Shown: positions 47,034 through 57,930 of the stretch, one piece after another | Layout: the number at the start of each line of letters is the position of its first letter | Position numbering within the stretch: position 1 is the stretch's first letter | DNA from: Hermodice carunculata | Taxonomy: Eukaryota; Annelida; Polychaeta; Eunicida; Amphinomidae | Assembly: GCA_964020975.1 (NCBI GenBank) | Contig: CAXHWN010002454.1 | Coordinates: 124,001 to 188,000, forward strand | Direction: 5' to 3' | DNA length: 64,000 nt | Notes under the pieces: model-generated | Databases searched by the model: none | The model's input: only the letters and a program-made list of their open reading frames with translations | What the model was told of the DNA's origin: nothing | Translations under genes and position numbers: made by a program

Positions 47034-47272
47034 TTAACTCATTCCACCCTGATAGAAGACTGAGTCAACAGCTTTCCTTGGCGCGCTCTGGGCGCAATGC
47101 GCCCAGAGCGCGCCAAGGAAAGCTGTTGACCATGGGCATATAATTTGGAATGATCTTCCATGCAAGTTTCATCCAAAATATTGAAAAATAATCCCTAAAT
47201 TAGTAAAATACAATTAGCAGACGACATGTAGATATTAGCGGGAAAAAGCGTCATCAGGGTGGAATGAATTAA
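47034..47272. mobile_element. TTAA-flanked MITE containing a 67-bp palindrome
   Basis: TTAA at 47034-47037 and 47269-47272 flank inverted ends YTCATTCCACCCTGAT (47038-47053 and, reversed, 47253-47268; 15 of 16 match). TTAA target use is typical of piggyBac-like and some other DNA transposons. It has no coding capacity. A second, more diverged member is at 58615-58843, and the palindrome core recurs at 62521-62588. Confidence 0.85.
47064..47130. repeat. 67-bp perfect odd-centred palindrome
   Basis: Left arm 47064-47096 and right arm 47098-47130 are exact 33-base reverse complements around a single A at 47097. It starts GTCAACAGCTTTCCTTGGCG. Its perfection contrasts with the mutated copies at 58748-58813 and 62521-62588. 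Confidence 0.95.
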
Positions 47273-47540
47273 GCAGGCCTTTTCTCCACGGTCGACTGCT
47301 ATTTAGCTATCACACTTGTGTGTATGTTGGGCCTCTCTCTGTAAATTAACAGTAATTTGGTTCTTTTGTTGGCAAGCTTTGTTGTAGGTTGAGTTGCCTT
47401 GCAGGCAGTGTGAGGCAAGTACAGAAGCTGATGCTCTAGGGCAAACAGTTCATGGGTTAGCAGGAACTGCCATATAATACATCAAGCATAAGCCATTTAA
47501 AGTAAGCGATATTACAAGGGAAGTTTATTTTAGGGGTGTT
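47273..47540. other. No feature recognised
   Basis: Short unique stretch between the MITE and a tandem repeat. Confidence 0.4.
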
Positions 47541-48240
47541 GTTCCTATATATTCTAATCTATAACGTAGGCAAATCTTATTCAATGATCTCCACAAAATT
47601 GTTCATGGAGTCTTCATTTACTGAGACGTACACGCCACATTTGGTTGATGTAGTTCAACTTATTACGTTATCATGATGAGAATGAATATGCCATAAAACA
47701 GACATAATTGACAGACCTGCCCTAGAAAATGCAGGTCAAGGTTGCTAATATGTGATCCCATACAAGTTTTCTAGAACAAAGCTCCAAACAAGTACTTTGG
47801 TTGAGCGAGCTCGTTGCATTTTAAGTTATCGTGATGAGAACCATAAGATAATATTATGCCCCTGACCTTAAATTGGCCTTTCTGGATCAAACCTAATGCA
47901 TATGCCATAAAACTGACAGCTGATCCTTCTGACCAACAAGGTTGACCCCTGCGACCTTGAAACAAATCAAGGTTATTGATTTTCAACCAGTCTAAGCTCT
48001 TTACAGGAGGGTTCCATACACTCAATTTGGTCGAGGTAGCTGTATTTACTCTTAAGTTATCGCAAAGAACAAATAGGCCATTAGAGTGACAGAGTTGACC
48101 CCTGTACGCTTGAAACCGGTTCAAGATCACTGATATAAAATCCTGTCTGAGATCTCTACAACAGTTCCACATACCAAATTTAGTTGAGGTGGCTTTTTGC
48201 ATTCTAAACTTAAAGCGCGTTGTGCTGAAAACAAATTTTT
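47541..48240. repeat. ~180-200-bp tandem repeat, three to four units
   Basis: Units share 'CCACA.TTGGTYGA.GTAGYT', 'CTTAAGTTATCGYRATGAGAA', 'GCCATAAAACTGACAG', 'GTTGACCCCTG..ACCTTGAAA' and 'TCAAGGTYACTGATAT..AATCC'. Diverged copies begin at about 47560, 47770, 47990 and 48170. The array runs directly into the GAA microsatellite at 48256. Confidence 0.78.
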
Positions 48241-48255
48241 AGAAAGGTATTTATG

Positions 48256-48372
48256 AAGAAGAAGAAAGAGAAGAAGAAGAAGAAGAAGAAGAAGAAGAAG
48301 AAGAAGAAGAAGAAGAAGAAGAAGAAGAAGAAGAAGAAGAAGAAGAAGAAGAAAAAGAAGAAGAAGAAACAG
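48256..48372. repeat. (GAA)n microsatellite
   Basis: About 37 GAA units with rare variants, homopurine on this strand; poly-Leu frames on the other strand are artefacts. Confidence 0.97.
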
Positions 48373-48571
48373 CATGATTATAACATGTTAACAGAATTTA
48401 TTTCCAAAAGGACTACAGATTCTTCATAGAGAAGAGGTGTATCCGCACGCTGTATTTGATGCTTTAAGATCCTATGCACTGCTCCAGTAATTCCGTTCTT
48501 TTGTTCTGTTCTGGTAGTTCGATGTCTTGGTTCAATTTAAAAATAAGCAGGAAACAAATCATAAACACTGC

Positions 48572-48714
48572 TTAATCCCAAAAGGCCAATTCGCTTGGAT
48601 GTATTGCATCGACAGAGTGATCCCTTTTAAATCTTGCACTAGTCTTGACTGCTTGCCCTTGTGCAAATCGCTTGATGCGTGATATTCCGTCAACATCAGC
48701 CCCTCCCTCGAAAA
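48572..48714 (-). CDS. Candidate host terminal exon
   Basis: On the minus strand a strong acceptor (GCCTATTTTTTGTAG) precedes an exon whose frame, entered after two bases, stays open for 46 codons to TAA at 48574-48572. It includes FEGGADVDGISRIKRFAQGQ and SVDAIHPSELAFWD. The composition is clearly protein-like. It may be the last exon of the minus-strand gene proposed to start at 53.09 kb (see 51879-53087), but the connecting exons and phases are not resolved, and no AATAAA follows closely. Confidence 0.38.
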
Positions 48715-49599
<885 letters not shown>

Positions 49600-49809
49600 T
49601 ACAGAAAAGCTGTATTTGTTTATTAATCAAAATTAAATGTATACTTTTTCTTTTTACAATTTGATGGTTGGTTCCGATTGCCTTTTTGATTCAGATTTTC
49701 AGCCTAGTGGTCTACGTGACTATACACTGGGGTTTATTAGGAACATATGCGTGTTACACAGGATAACAATTGAGGGGCTAGGGTAAAATCAGTCATCCAT
49801 GGTAGGTAC

Positions 49810-49968
<159 letters not shown>

Positions 49969-50123
49969 CTTGGGGCCCGTAGGATGTGTTCTTGGTTCGC
50001 ATCTGCTGAGTGACGGGTGACCGGTGAAGATTGTTCAGGGCGCAGGTCCAGGGCGCACGTTCAAGTTTAAGGCGCTTCCCATGTCACATGGGGTAGCTTG
50101 GAAAAAATGAGTTCGCTGGTAGT

Positions 50124-50444
50124 TTAACATGTGGTTTCAAGGCCCTGTGCCGGTTTTTGTGGTGAGTATCTTGAAATTTCGAATGTCTTTTCATCGGTTT
50201 CATATACGTCAATTTCCAGTATATTTAGTCGGGTTTTACTCGTTTTTTGGCGTAACACATATATGCTTGCTTTGCAGTTTGCACAGGTCTCACTCTGCAC
50301 GAGTTTATTAAACTTCTCTGTCATGAAGGTTTGGCTGGGATAAAGTATAATGGGGTCAGTATATTCCTGTAACTTTACGCGCTTAATGTTTTGGTTAGGA
50401 GTGTAGCTGATTGTCGAAAGCGCGTAATAGTACATACTTTTCAT
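50124..50444 (-). CDS. Unidentified ORF, 106 codons, protein-like
   Basis: Not low-complexity, and one of the few long frames here with natural amino-acid balance. It contains KLQEYTDPIILYPSQTFMTE, a CxxC pair in SETCANCKASIYVLRQK, and NILEIDVYETDEKTFEIS. An AG after AAGTTACAG (about 50369) offers an internal acceptor and TCAAG|GTACTC (about 50163) a weak donor, so it could be an exon of a minus-strand gene rather than a complete protein. No family recognised. The first ATG directly follows an in-frame stop. Confidence 0.35.
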   Translation of the reverse strand: MKSMYYYALSTISYTPNQNIKRVKLQEYTDPIILYPSQTFMTEKFNKLVQSETCANCKASIYVLRQKTSKTRLNILEIDVYETDEKTFEISRYSPQKPAQGLETTC

Positions 50445-50719
50445 TCACGCGTTCTCAGACATAAAGGTTTTCAGTATATCTTTATGGATATATAACAGCG
50501 GGTTTCCATCAGGTCATAAAGTGTTTAAATGAAGTTTATGTATTTCCTCTGCGGTGTAATGTGCAAAAGTACGATACTTACCAGTAAAATGGTTAAACAG
50601 AATATACAATCGATATCCATATGGTTACGTTAATGAAAGGGTGAATAGACAGAATATATATGGTCAAGTATGAATATAAAAGTGCGGTTTAAATGGATTA
50701 TGAAATGACAATATGGTTA

Positions 50720-50960
50720 TTGTAGTTTAATCCGTTGGAATGGCTAAATACATCCGTTGGAATGATTTAATACACGCGTTGGAATGACGTAATACACTTC
50801 TATGGTACAGACACACGAGGTGTGTTATCCTTGGAAGCAGAGCACACGGGGCGTGTGTCATACGTTGGTATGTCTGTTTAAATGGTGAAAATGGTTTAAG
50901 GCGCACGGGGTGTTTCAAAACAAGTGTCTACTGTTTTACGTCAGATGTTTCAAGCCTAAC
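50720..50960. repeat. Short local repeats (GTTGGAATG; CACGGGG)
   Basis: CCGTTGGAATG-type words recur at about 50731, 50753 and 50779 (spacing 22-26), then CACACGAGGTGTG / CACACGGGGCGTG / GCACGGGGTGT words at 50812-50910. Degenerate tandem duplication. No gene. Confidence 0.55.
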
Positions 50961-51038
50961 CGGTATTGAGGAATAAAACATCATTTTGTACCAGTGTCTT
51001 CACGCTTTTCATTTGGCCCTGCCAGTCGTCCGAGATGA

Positions 51039-51041
<3 letters not shown>

Positions 51042-51080
<39 letters not shown>
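51042..51080. repeat. (TG)n microsatellite
   Basis: About 19 uninterrupted TG units. Confidence 0.97.
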
Positions 51081-51878
51081 TCGTATGTGTCAGTGTTTAT
51101 CGTGCAGATATACTTCACAGACTCTTTTCAGACAATATGTATAAATTATATCCCATAGCTATTAATTGTACGTAGTCATTTTTTGCTCAATAATTCAAAT
51201 AAGCAGGTGAGACGGTGATGAAAAAATACCGCTTGGCTAACTGTGTCTTCACGGGTTGTCAGATGGTTAAAGCGATATCTGTCATGGTCACAATGCACAA
51301 TAAATATACAATAAGTTACATCTGCACACTCAAAAACATCAATATAATGGGATTTCCGATTAAAACCATATCCACAAAGAGATAATTTCTACGTTAAGAC
51401 CAACAATTTACAGACCCGTTTTTGTGTATTCTTAATCATACCCTCCATTACGACCACTCTCCTATTAAGGCCACATTTTTCAGTTTTTAGGTGGTCTAAA
51501 TAGGGAGATTGCATTACTACTGACCATTGATCATTGCATCACTAATGTAATCAACATAAAGTATATTTTGAACACAGCACACTGGTATCCAAATACAATC
51601 AGTCGTCATGTTAATGTAATCACGCAAGAAAACAATCACTTGAAGTGTCGTAAAGCCTTATGCTCATAATTTTGTTGTGCCGTAAGGTCCAAAAAGCTTG
51701 AACATCGATATCCCCATTGCAAAGAGCTGACTTGAATGTTATACCGTGTATCATCCAAACGCAGTAAGATGCAAGTGTGCTGCGTCAGCCAAACTGAAGA
51801 AGTAAAACTTGAATTTTGCTGGCAATGGGTGATTTGGTTTTGTATGTGTGCATCACTATTCATATCACAAAATTTAGG
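51081..51878. other. No gene recognised
   Basis: AT-rich; possible intron of the minus-strand gene model. No motif seen. Confidence 0.35.
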
Positions 51879-52723
51879 CTACACTGAAAATGCGCCTGGC
51901 CTCCTAACTCTGTACCACTGGACAGATAACGCTCTATTCAATGCAAATACTTCGGAACATTTGCCATCTAGGACAATCTTGTAGGCTAAGGTTAACCAAT
52001 GAATGGTTCCGTGTTCTTACGCAAACATACTGAATTTGCAGCATTGTATTTTAAAAGCAGCTAACTGAAAAAGCCGGTTTTGGTAACTCTTCTTATCATC
52101 ATGTCACATGAAAGAACAGATATAATCTACACATACCATATTTTCAAATATATTCTGCTTAAAAAAATTGAAGGATTCTCTGAAAAGTAAAGACACTGAT
52201 ATTTTTTAAGTTAAAACGACCAAAAAATCTTGGAAAATTATAGCAGGTACGCACATAGTGTCGTCCATTCTTATAATAATTGTTGATTACTTCAAAGAAT
52301 TTTTCATGTATAATACACAATTTATGATAAATGGAATGTTTAAATTAACATTTTTGCACCAAGCAGACATTGGGGTATCCATTCATTTTGAATATCTTAT
52401 ATAAGGAGAAACTTAAGAAATCCAAAACTATAAGCCCAAGTAGCGTTTGAACCCACTATCAAGTCGGATATTCCAAGAGCAAAGTCCTATTCCGCACCAT
52501 TCACTGAAAAAGTGCATAGTTTTAAATCTTTATAGCAAATTAATTCATGAAAGGAACAAATCACATTAATAAAATTTGAAATTTAGAAGAAAGCTTTAAG
52601 GTTTATTATTATTTTATATATTTTATGTTCGGAACGAGCGGGACTCGAACCTGAAACCTTTGGCACCAGTAGCCTAGTTGAAATAAGAAACGCACATATC
52701 CACTCGACGAAATCCCCATTCCT

Positions 52724-52755
<32 letters not shown>

Positions 52756-53087
52756 ATGTCATGTAGCGGAGTTCCAGTTTTGTCATCGGCCTTTGCGACA
52801 ATGGAAACTTATTTACCGTCCAAAAATGAGCCTCTTTGCAAAGTAGCACAAAATTTGAAGATCCAAATCTAAACCGGTTCCTGCACCATTTCTCAAAGAC
52901 TGCACAAGGCAGGTTTATGCTGGCACCTACGACTTAACATAGGCTACAGCTTATAACTGCAAACAAACATGTCTAACAATAATTTTTTTCTCCCCCCCCC
53001 CCCCCGTATATCTTTGCACGTACCCGAAATTTGCATAAAGACGAGAATCAATAGGCCCAGCCGTAAGCTGGTGTTGAAGCGTTCCAT
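51879..53087 (-). CDS. Candidate host gene, first two exons: signal-peptide-bearing small protein
   Basis: Exon 1 (53087 down to 53024) begins ATG and encodes MERFNTSLRLGLLILVFMQI plus one residue, a typical secretion signal: basic N-terminus, then a Leu/Ile/Val core. It ends at a very good donor, CGG|GTACGT, in phase 1. About 1.04 kb downstream on the minus strand an acceptor TTAACCTTAG opens exon 2 at 51985 with matching phase. The joined codon gives Ala, a plausible signal-peptidase site (IS-A), followed by YKIVLDGKCSEVFALNRALS and a basic RVRRPGAFSV end at TAG (51881-51879), total 56 aa. Alternatively exon 2 uses a donor such as GAA|GTATTT and continues into the frame at 50124-50444. Product unknown. 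A TATA-like box and a GCGCATGCG site precede it. Confidence 0.33.
52631..52722 (-). ncRNA. tRNA-like sequence (degenerate tRNA or tRNA-derived SINE head)
   Basis: On the minus strand a perfect B box, GGTTCGAGTCC (52651-52641), follows an A-box-like TCGTCGAGTGG (52710-52700). The outer seven bases, GGAATGG (52722-52716) and TCGTTCC (52637-52631), can pair with two wobbles, and the 92-base length suits a long-variable-arm (Leu/Ser type) tRNA. The T stem has one mismatch and I cannot draw a good anticodon stem, so a decayed tRNA or SINE promoter is more likely than a working tRNA. Confidence 0.5.
52990..53005. repeat. C homopolymer run
   Basis: About 14 C residues, just inside the proposed first intron of the minus-strand candidate gene. 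Confidence 0.95.
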
Positions 53088-53248
53088 CTTCCTCTTGTAC
53101 AGTGTCTTCAACTTTATTCCCGCAGCACGCATAGGGCACCTCTTATAGCGGCAGAACGTGCCTTCAATTGGAGCGCTGGTCACGCATGCGCAGTTACGTC
53201 CAAAATAATTATGCAGGGTTATTGCTCAATGAATTAACAGTGGTTAAT
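53088..53248. promoter_or_regulatory. Putative divergent promoter with NRF-1-like site
   Basis: 161 bp separate two candidate first ATGs pointing away from each other (53087 minus, 53249 plus). It holds CGCATGCGCA at 53183-53192, which matches the palindromic NRF-1 consensus, and CTATAAGA on the minus strand at 53148-53141, about 55 bases before the minus ATG. The stretch 53120-53200 is more GC-rich than its surroundings. Function is inferred from motifs only. Confidence 0.35.
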
Positions 53249-53302
53249 ATGACAAACGCAGAAAGAGCCAAGTTTTTGTTATCTTTACTGGCTGAACTGC
53301 CT
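53249..53302 (+). CDS. Candidate host first exon (18 codons)
   Basis: ATG at 53249 opens MTNAERAKFLLSLLAELP, an amphipathic Leu-rich helix, and runs straight into a consensus donor, GTAAGT, at 53303. It ends in phase 0. Not identified. Possible partner exons are at 55585-55697 on the same strand, although a connecting exon ending in phase 1 would be needed. Confidence 0.3.
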
Positions 53303-53332
53303 GTAAGTGGCAAAATCTAAGTCACAAGAAAC

Positions 53333-53405
53333 ATGGGCGGACATGACCATTGTGCCATGTTCAGATGCAACAATACAACTTCACAAGAGAAAAATCTGGA
53401 TGTGA
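53333..53405 (+). pseudogene. N-terminal THAP-type zinc-finger-like fragment
   Basis: A frame from 53333 reads MGGHDHCAMFRCNN. The C-x3-C spacing after a Met-Gly start, followed by Asn-Asn, resembles the first half of C2CH THAP-like fingers. It stops after about 24 codons without the rest of the domain. Probably a fragment; may belong with the THAP-like piece at 56345. Confidence 0.28.
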
Positions 53406-54696
53406 CCATTTAACGACACGAGACACACCAAAACCATTTGCGACTTAAGTCACTTATATCTCCAAATATATTTTCCGAACTACACCCAAACCAAATATGT
53501 GTGGTTTACTATGATCCAAAGATGATGTACGCATTGTGATAGGAGTTTTCTCTCTTTAATTGTTAAATAAACATTGACTAGTATCTCGACAATGGACGAT
53601 GTAAAATCATCAATATAAGTCATTGCGTGCTTGACTTAAGTTTATGAAAAAATTGTATATTGTGTAGCTAACATATCTACGGAAACAACTAACCTACGAA
53701 TTTTTGTATCCCGAATTCTTTTGACACCACAAGATCCCAAAGTTTGACATGTCACTTTTTCTTCGATCTTTGACCTATTGAATTTCTTTGGTCCATAGGA
53801 AAAAAAACAGGGCAAGCAAATGAAAATCGCTGGATAGGTTTTGAAGTTAAGAACTTTACAAATGTAATCCTTTTTATTCCATTCGTTTTCGCTGAACTGT
53901 TCTGCCGGAATAACCGAAAATAGTTACCTCTCTTGTTCGTTTCATCAAAGGGAGAAGTCGAGCTTCAACTGGTTTTGAAGACAATAGAATAACTGTAGAG
54001 CTTCATAGCTTGGCCGAATCAGGTTAATTCTTATTGTACTTGAAACATTACATGAGTCTGAACATTTTCACAGGTTGTCACTCAAACAATCATATTGAGA
54101 TGACTTTTACAGCATCTGAAGTAGCGATATCATACTCTTGTGAGGCATCAGAAACCTTTCGCGCTGCCAAGGACTTAATGTGCAGGCACAAACTGACATA
54201 GTAACAAATAATCAACCGGAGTGTACAATCAGCAAAATGGAAAACTTTACAGGATTCTGTGAGTTGTGGGACTTTGCGATGTTAAACTGAACGCAGATGC
54301 CCAGATTGCTTGTTCGTGGACGGAATCACGGAATCGGTAAAATTGAACGGAAACACACATTTCTGCAAAATAAAACCTTTCGACCCAGTTTTCAAAGGTT
54401 ACAATACCCGAATCCACTTTCTAAAATAAAAATATACCCCAAAAGCGAAAAAAACAAGCCAGGAAAACTTTTATTTACGCAAGACATTACGATGTGTGCG
54501 TAAGCCGGGCTATGAATAATCAACGATAGTCAACAATCAGCGTGAGACCACGTGTCAAGCATTTTGAGATTAACTACGATCGTGCGCAAACTTGGGTATC
54601 TTTTATTGTGTTCAGCCCCCATCGTTGTTTTCATCCACGCACATTTACAGTGCTAAAAGCACGTGACCAAAATTCACTTTGATATCAAAATCAAGT
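53406..54696. other. No gene firmly supported
   Basis: AT-rich unique sequence, possibly intronic. A frame at 54297-54503 has basic composition but no domain. Confidence 0.35.
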
Positions 54697-55147
54697 GTGT
54701 GTGTTAGTTTATATAATTGATTTCTTTTATTTTCATTATTTGTGTCCATTAAACACCATACCATGCAGCTCAAAGCCTTGATGCCTGAAGAAAATGTGTC
54801 ATTTTTGAAGTGACAGGTCATTAAAGAGCTCAAACGTATCGAAAATAATACAATAAATTTTCAAATGTCACCGATACTTCCTGCATGGACAAGTATATGA
54901 CTTGCTGTTTTGAACCCTGAAGTAGAAACATTAGCATGCATAAACCAAATTGTTCCTTGTTAATCCAACATTGGCGTTTAATATGTTTTTACATGTTCAT
55001 AGGCCCAACCAAGATAATTTTATTTTAATTTCTTTTCCATTTGAACATCTCATCCATTCTAAAGTTTATTTATTATGCATTAGCTCTTTAAACTGATTTA
55101 GCAACTTTGTTTTTTCCATCAATTCTTTATTCATCAAAATAAAGATG
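54697..55147 (+). repeat. 451-bp duplicated segment, copy 2
   Basis: Second copy of the segment at 46327-46777, eight mismatches and no gaps. It breaks off into the dispersed repeat at 55170. Confidence 0.92.
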
Positions 55148-55169
55148 AAGTCCTAGAGCGGACTGAAAT

Positions 55170-55320
55170 CAGGCGTAATATTTCGATAAGGATCACCAAA
55201 CAACTATGTCTTTGCAGCTATGCTGTTTTTCCGCCCAGACAAGTTGAAATAAAATGATGTGTTTCAGTTGACTTCAGCACAAAATACCGCGGCAAATAAC
55301 GGCACACGTTGGCCACCTTT
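55170..55320. repeat. Dispersed repeat, third copy of the 14700-15140 family
   Basis: Contains AGACAAGTTGAAATAAAATG, GTTTCAGTTGACTT and AATAACGGCACACG as at 15040-15110, preceded by GATAAGGATCACCAAACAAC as at 14762. Confidence 0.7.
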
Positions 55321-55584
55321 TCTCTTTACTTTCAAGTCGCTTATAGTTGATTAGAACGACCGCTCTTTTGGGGGGTGGGGGGTGGGAGGTCAAACGGGTG
55401 GTCGTTTGTTGGTACGGCTTGATAGTCTGTTCTTCTGCCACAATTGCCATGTCTATTTGATCTCGTTCCATCTTCGTCACAAAATGTAAAGAATAAATTC
55501 AGATTGCCATTATTACACTGGCATTATGATGCTAAATATCACTGGTGAAGTTCTCCTGTCTTGCTATGTTTATCACTAATGCAG

Positions 55585-55697
55585 TTGTGTGGCCCATCGC
55601 ACGCTGGTTGAGAGAAAGGTTGCGCTGTGGCGTCAGCAACTTTCGCGCCAGTGACCACGACCTGGAGGAAAGCTCGCGCTTTTGGCTTGCCAAGAAG
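55585..55697 (+). CDS. Candidate host internal exon
   Basis: The acceptor (GTTTATCACTAATGCAG) and donor (AAGAAG|GTAAAT) bound 113 bp. In the frame entered after two bases there are 37 codons without a stop, including VWPIARWLRERLRCGVSNFR, then ASDHDLEESSRFWLAKK. The exon is noticeably more GC-rich (CGC and GCC codons) than its flanks, as real exons are in AT-rich genomes. It starts in phase 1 and ends in phase 0. Protein not identified; the Trp/Arg-rich start could follow a membrane segment. Confidence 0.42.
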
Positions 55698-56329
55698 GTA
55701 AATTTTAAATGCATTAAAATCATCATTTTTAATTATGATACATGTGTAAAGTCATCGGGTATTATTTCTAAGGCATTTTAACTTAAACTATGTAGAAAGT
55801 TAGACCCCATCAATCAATAGGACTTTGAACGTACAAACAAAATACTTTGCATGACGCGTTTTCTTTGAACGACTTTACAGTTAGCTAATTCGGAAAAATA
55901 AAAGCGTAAATGACCACATTGTTTCAATGTCTTTATAAATAAAAAAACACACCAACAAAAACCAAAAAAGCAAACAAACAAAAAACCGGTTTTGTTGGTA
56001 ATTGATGAACAGTTCATGATCCGTAGTTGCTAATACTCTCACATCGTCAGACCATGGTCAGACCAAGCGCTACCAACACAATGCATGACCTTCCGAGTCA
56101 GTGATATGACATAGCTTGAGGCATCGGCGTAGTTCGCTAACAGCCGTCACGTGGTGCACAGCTTGTATAATTGACAGGCGCCGTTGTCTTCTGGTATGAA
56201 TGGGAAACCAGAAAGACCTGTGTGGTGTGATATTCGAGTGTTTTTTCATCAATTTTTTATATTTATTTTTAGCGTTCCGAATTGAAATATCGCCAGTCGA
56301 TACATTCGATGTACATCTGTCAAATTCAG

Positions 56330-56580
56330 CAAAAAATCTAAAATTGAATGTCAAAACGTTTTTGGTGTATCTCGTGTCGTTAAGTTTCACAAAATTAAAA
56401 AAAAAACGGAGCAGCGTAGATTATGGATTCGGGCAATCAGTCGCAAAGAAGCAGCAAAAAAAGAAGTAGGTTGTCTGCGCTGACCATTTCTTAAATATGA
56501 AACCATCTAACAAACAAGATAATCCTAACTTGGTGCCACATACATGTCAATCAATGTATTGTGCGACACTATTTAACGTT
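56330..56580 (+). pseudogene. THAP-like zinc-finger domain, frameshifted
   Basis: One frame (about 56340-56470) reads KIECQNVFGV, VVKFHKIKKKTEQRRLWIRA, with the FHK and invariant Trp positions of THAP domains. A shifted frame from about 56474 reads VCADHFLNMKPSNKQDNPNL, then VPHT. C-x-D-H-F is the second metal-binding pair, and KPS..NPxxVP resembles the end of THAP domains in invertebrate genes and P-element-like transposons. The second cysteine of the first pair is not clear. One frame change in the middle indicates a decayed copy, or an unrecognised intron. Sequence-specific DNA binding is the family role. Confidence 0.55.
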
Positions 56581-57130
56581 ACGAACTCTGTAAATTGTTT
56601 ACTGTAATTTTTACTGTACTGTACATACAGCTGGGATGCCAATACAGTACTGTACAAATTACAGTAACCCATAATTTATTGTTATTCCAAAAGCAGTATA
56701 TTACTGCAATTTACACTGAACAATGAACATGACTGTTATTTTCATAGTAATTTAAGTTGATTTGAAACGGAATTCCTACAATAGGAATTTCAGGTGGGTT
56801 ATAATTTCTAATGTATAAAACTGTAATTTCTAAAATATGTTACTGTATTTTCATCAAATGTCTACTGTATATTACTGTAATTTCCACTATGCTGCAAAAT
56901 TTTGCAATAGGAATTACAGGTTTTTACTGTTCTTTCTCCAGGAAATTACGGTAAAATTACTATATAATTGTCAAAATATTGTAATACCCGTATATTAAAA
57001 TCCGGTCAAATGACAAGTTATTGTAAAATTTGCAGCAATGTACTGTAATATATACAGTACTCTCCAGGCAGCTGGGATGCCAGTATAATACTTTCAAGTG
57101 AGAATACAGGAACTTACTGTAAATTCAATA
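56560..57130. repeat. TACTGTA/TACAGTA quasi-palindromic tract
   Basis: Dozens of TTACTGTAATTT and TACAGTAC words in both orientations without fixed period, for example at 56600-56680 and 56830-57070. Two GCTGGGATGCCA boxes (56631 and 57071) bracket it. A related tract lies at 59500-59790. Confidence 0.8.
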
Positions 57131-57279
57131 AGACACCAGTTACTGAATTAAAATAACATACCATTTTTATTAAAATACAAGGTTAACCAATGGAAAGAAT
57201 CATGTTTCAAGCCATTAGATAATACATAGCCACCAGAAATACATAATCCCAAATCAGCCAGCTAACTAGCAAAAATCAA

Positions 57280-57930
57280 ATTGGAATTTTTCAAAACTCT
57301 GAGGTGCGTGAACATCCCATGCTCAGCAACCTGGTAGAGACTCGCCCGAGGCACATTGCCACCAAATTTGAAGTTAATCTGGCATACGATTTCGGAGGAA
57401 AAGTTGAAAATATCAATAAGGATTAAAATGCCCACTGACTTAGATCGTAATCAACAGGAAAGGTGCATTTACCAATAAGTACCCGAATTGAAAAAATTGT
57501 TACAGATCAGGAGTCCACAGCAGTGACATCTAGTGGACAATTTTGTTTGACCTTCCACACGGAACATATCCACCAAGTTTCAGCTTAATCTTAGTGACGG
57601 TTCTGGAGAAAAAGTCGAAAATAGCAAAAGCACACACAAAACATTAAAAAAATTGCAGCGCCACCAAGTGAAGAATTAAGAACTAGTAGTCCCTATGAGT
57701 GTTCCTGTGTCATATCAAAGCAATTGGGTTAGTGGTTTCAGAGAAGAAGATTTTGTAAGATTTTCCCCCAGAAGAACCAAAATATTAACAAACAAAATCA
57801 AAAAATCACTGGAGCGTGACCATGTGAACAAACTTAGTAGACATCTACTCAGGGTAAACTGCCACCAAGTTTGAAGTAAATCTGGCTGGCGGTTGTGAAG
57901 AAGTTGAAAATGTGAATTGGTAACATGTAA
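57280..57930 (-). repeat. Reverse copy of the AGCT/CCGTCC repeat family
   Basis: Reads backwards through the phrases of 12722-13620: CACTGGAGCGTGACCATGTG at 57808, CATCTAGTGGACAA at 57529, ATCCACCAAGTTTCAGCTTA at 57569, and CTTTCCTGTTGATTAC-like wording near 57450. Same ~200-bp unit structure, without the AGCT start. Confidence 0.72.
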
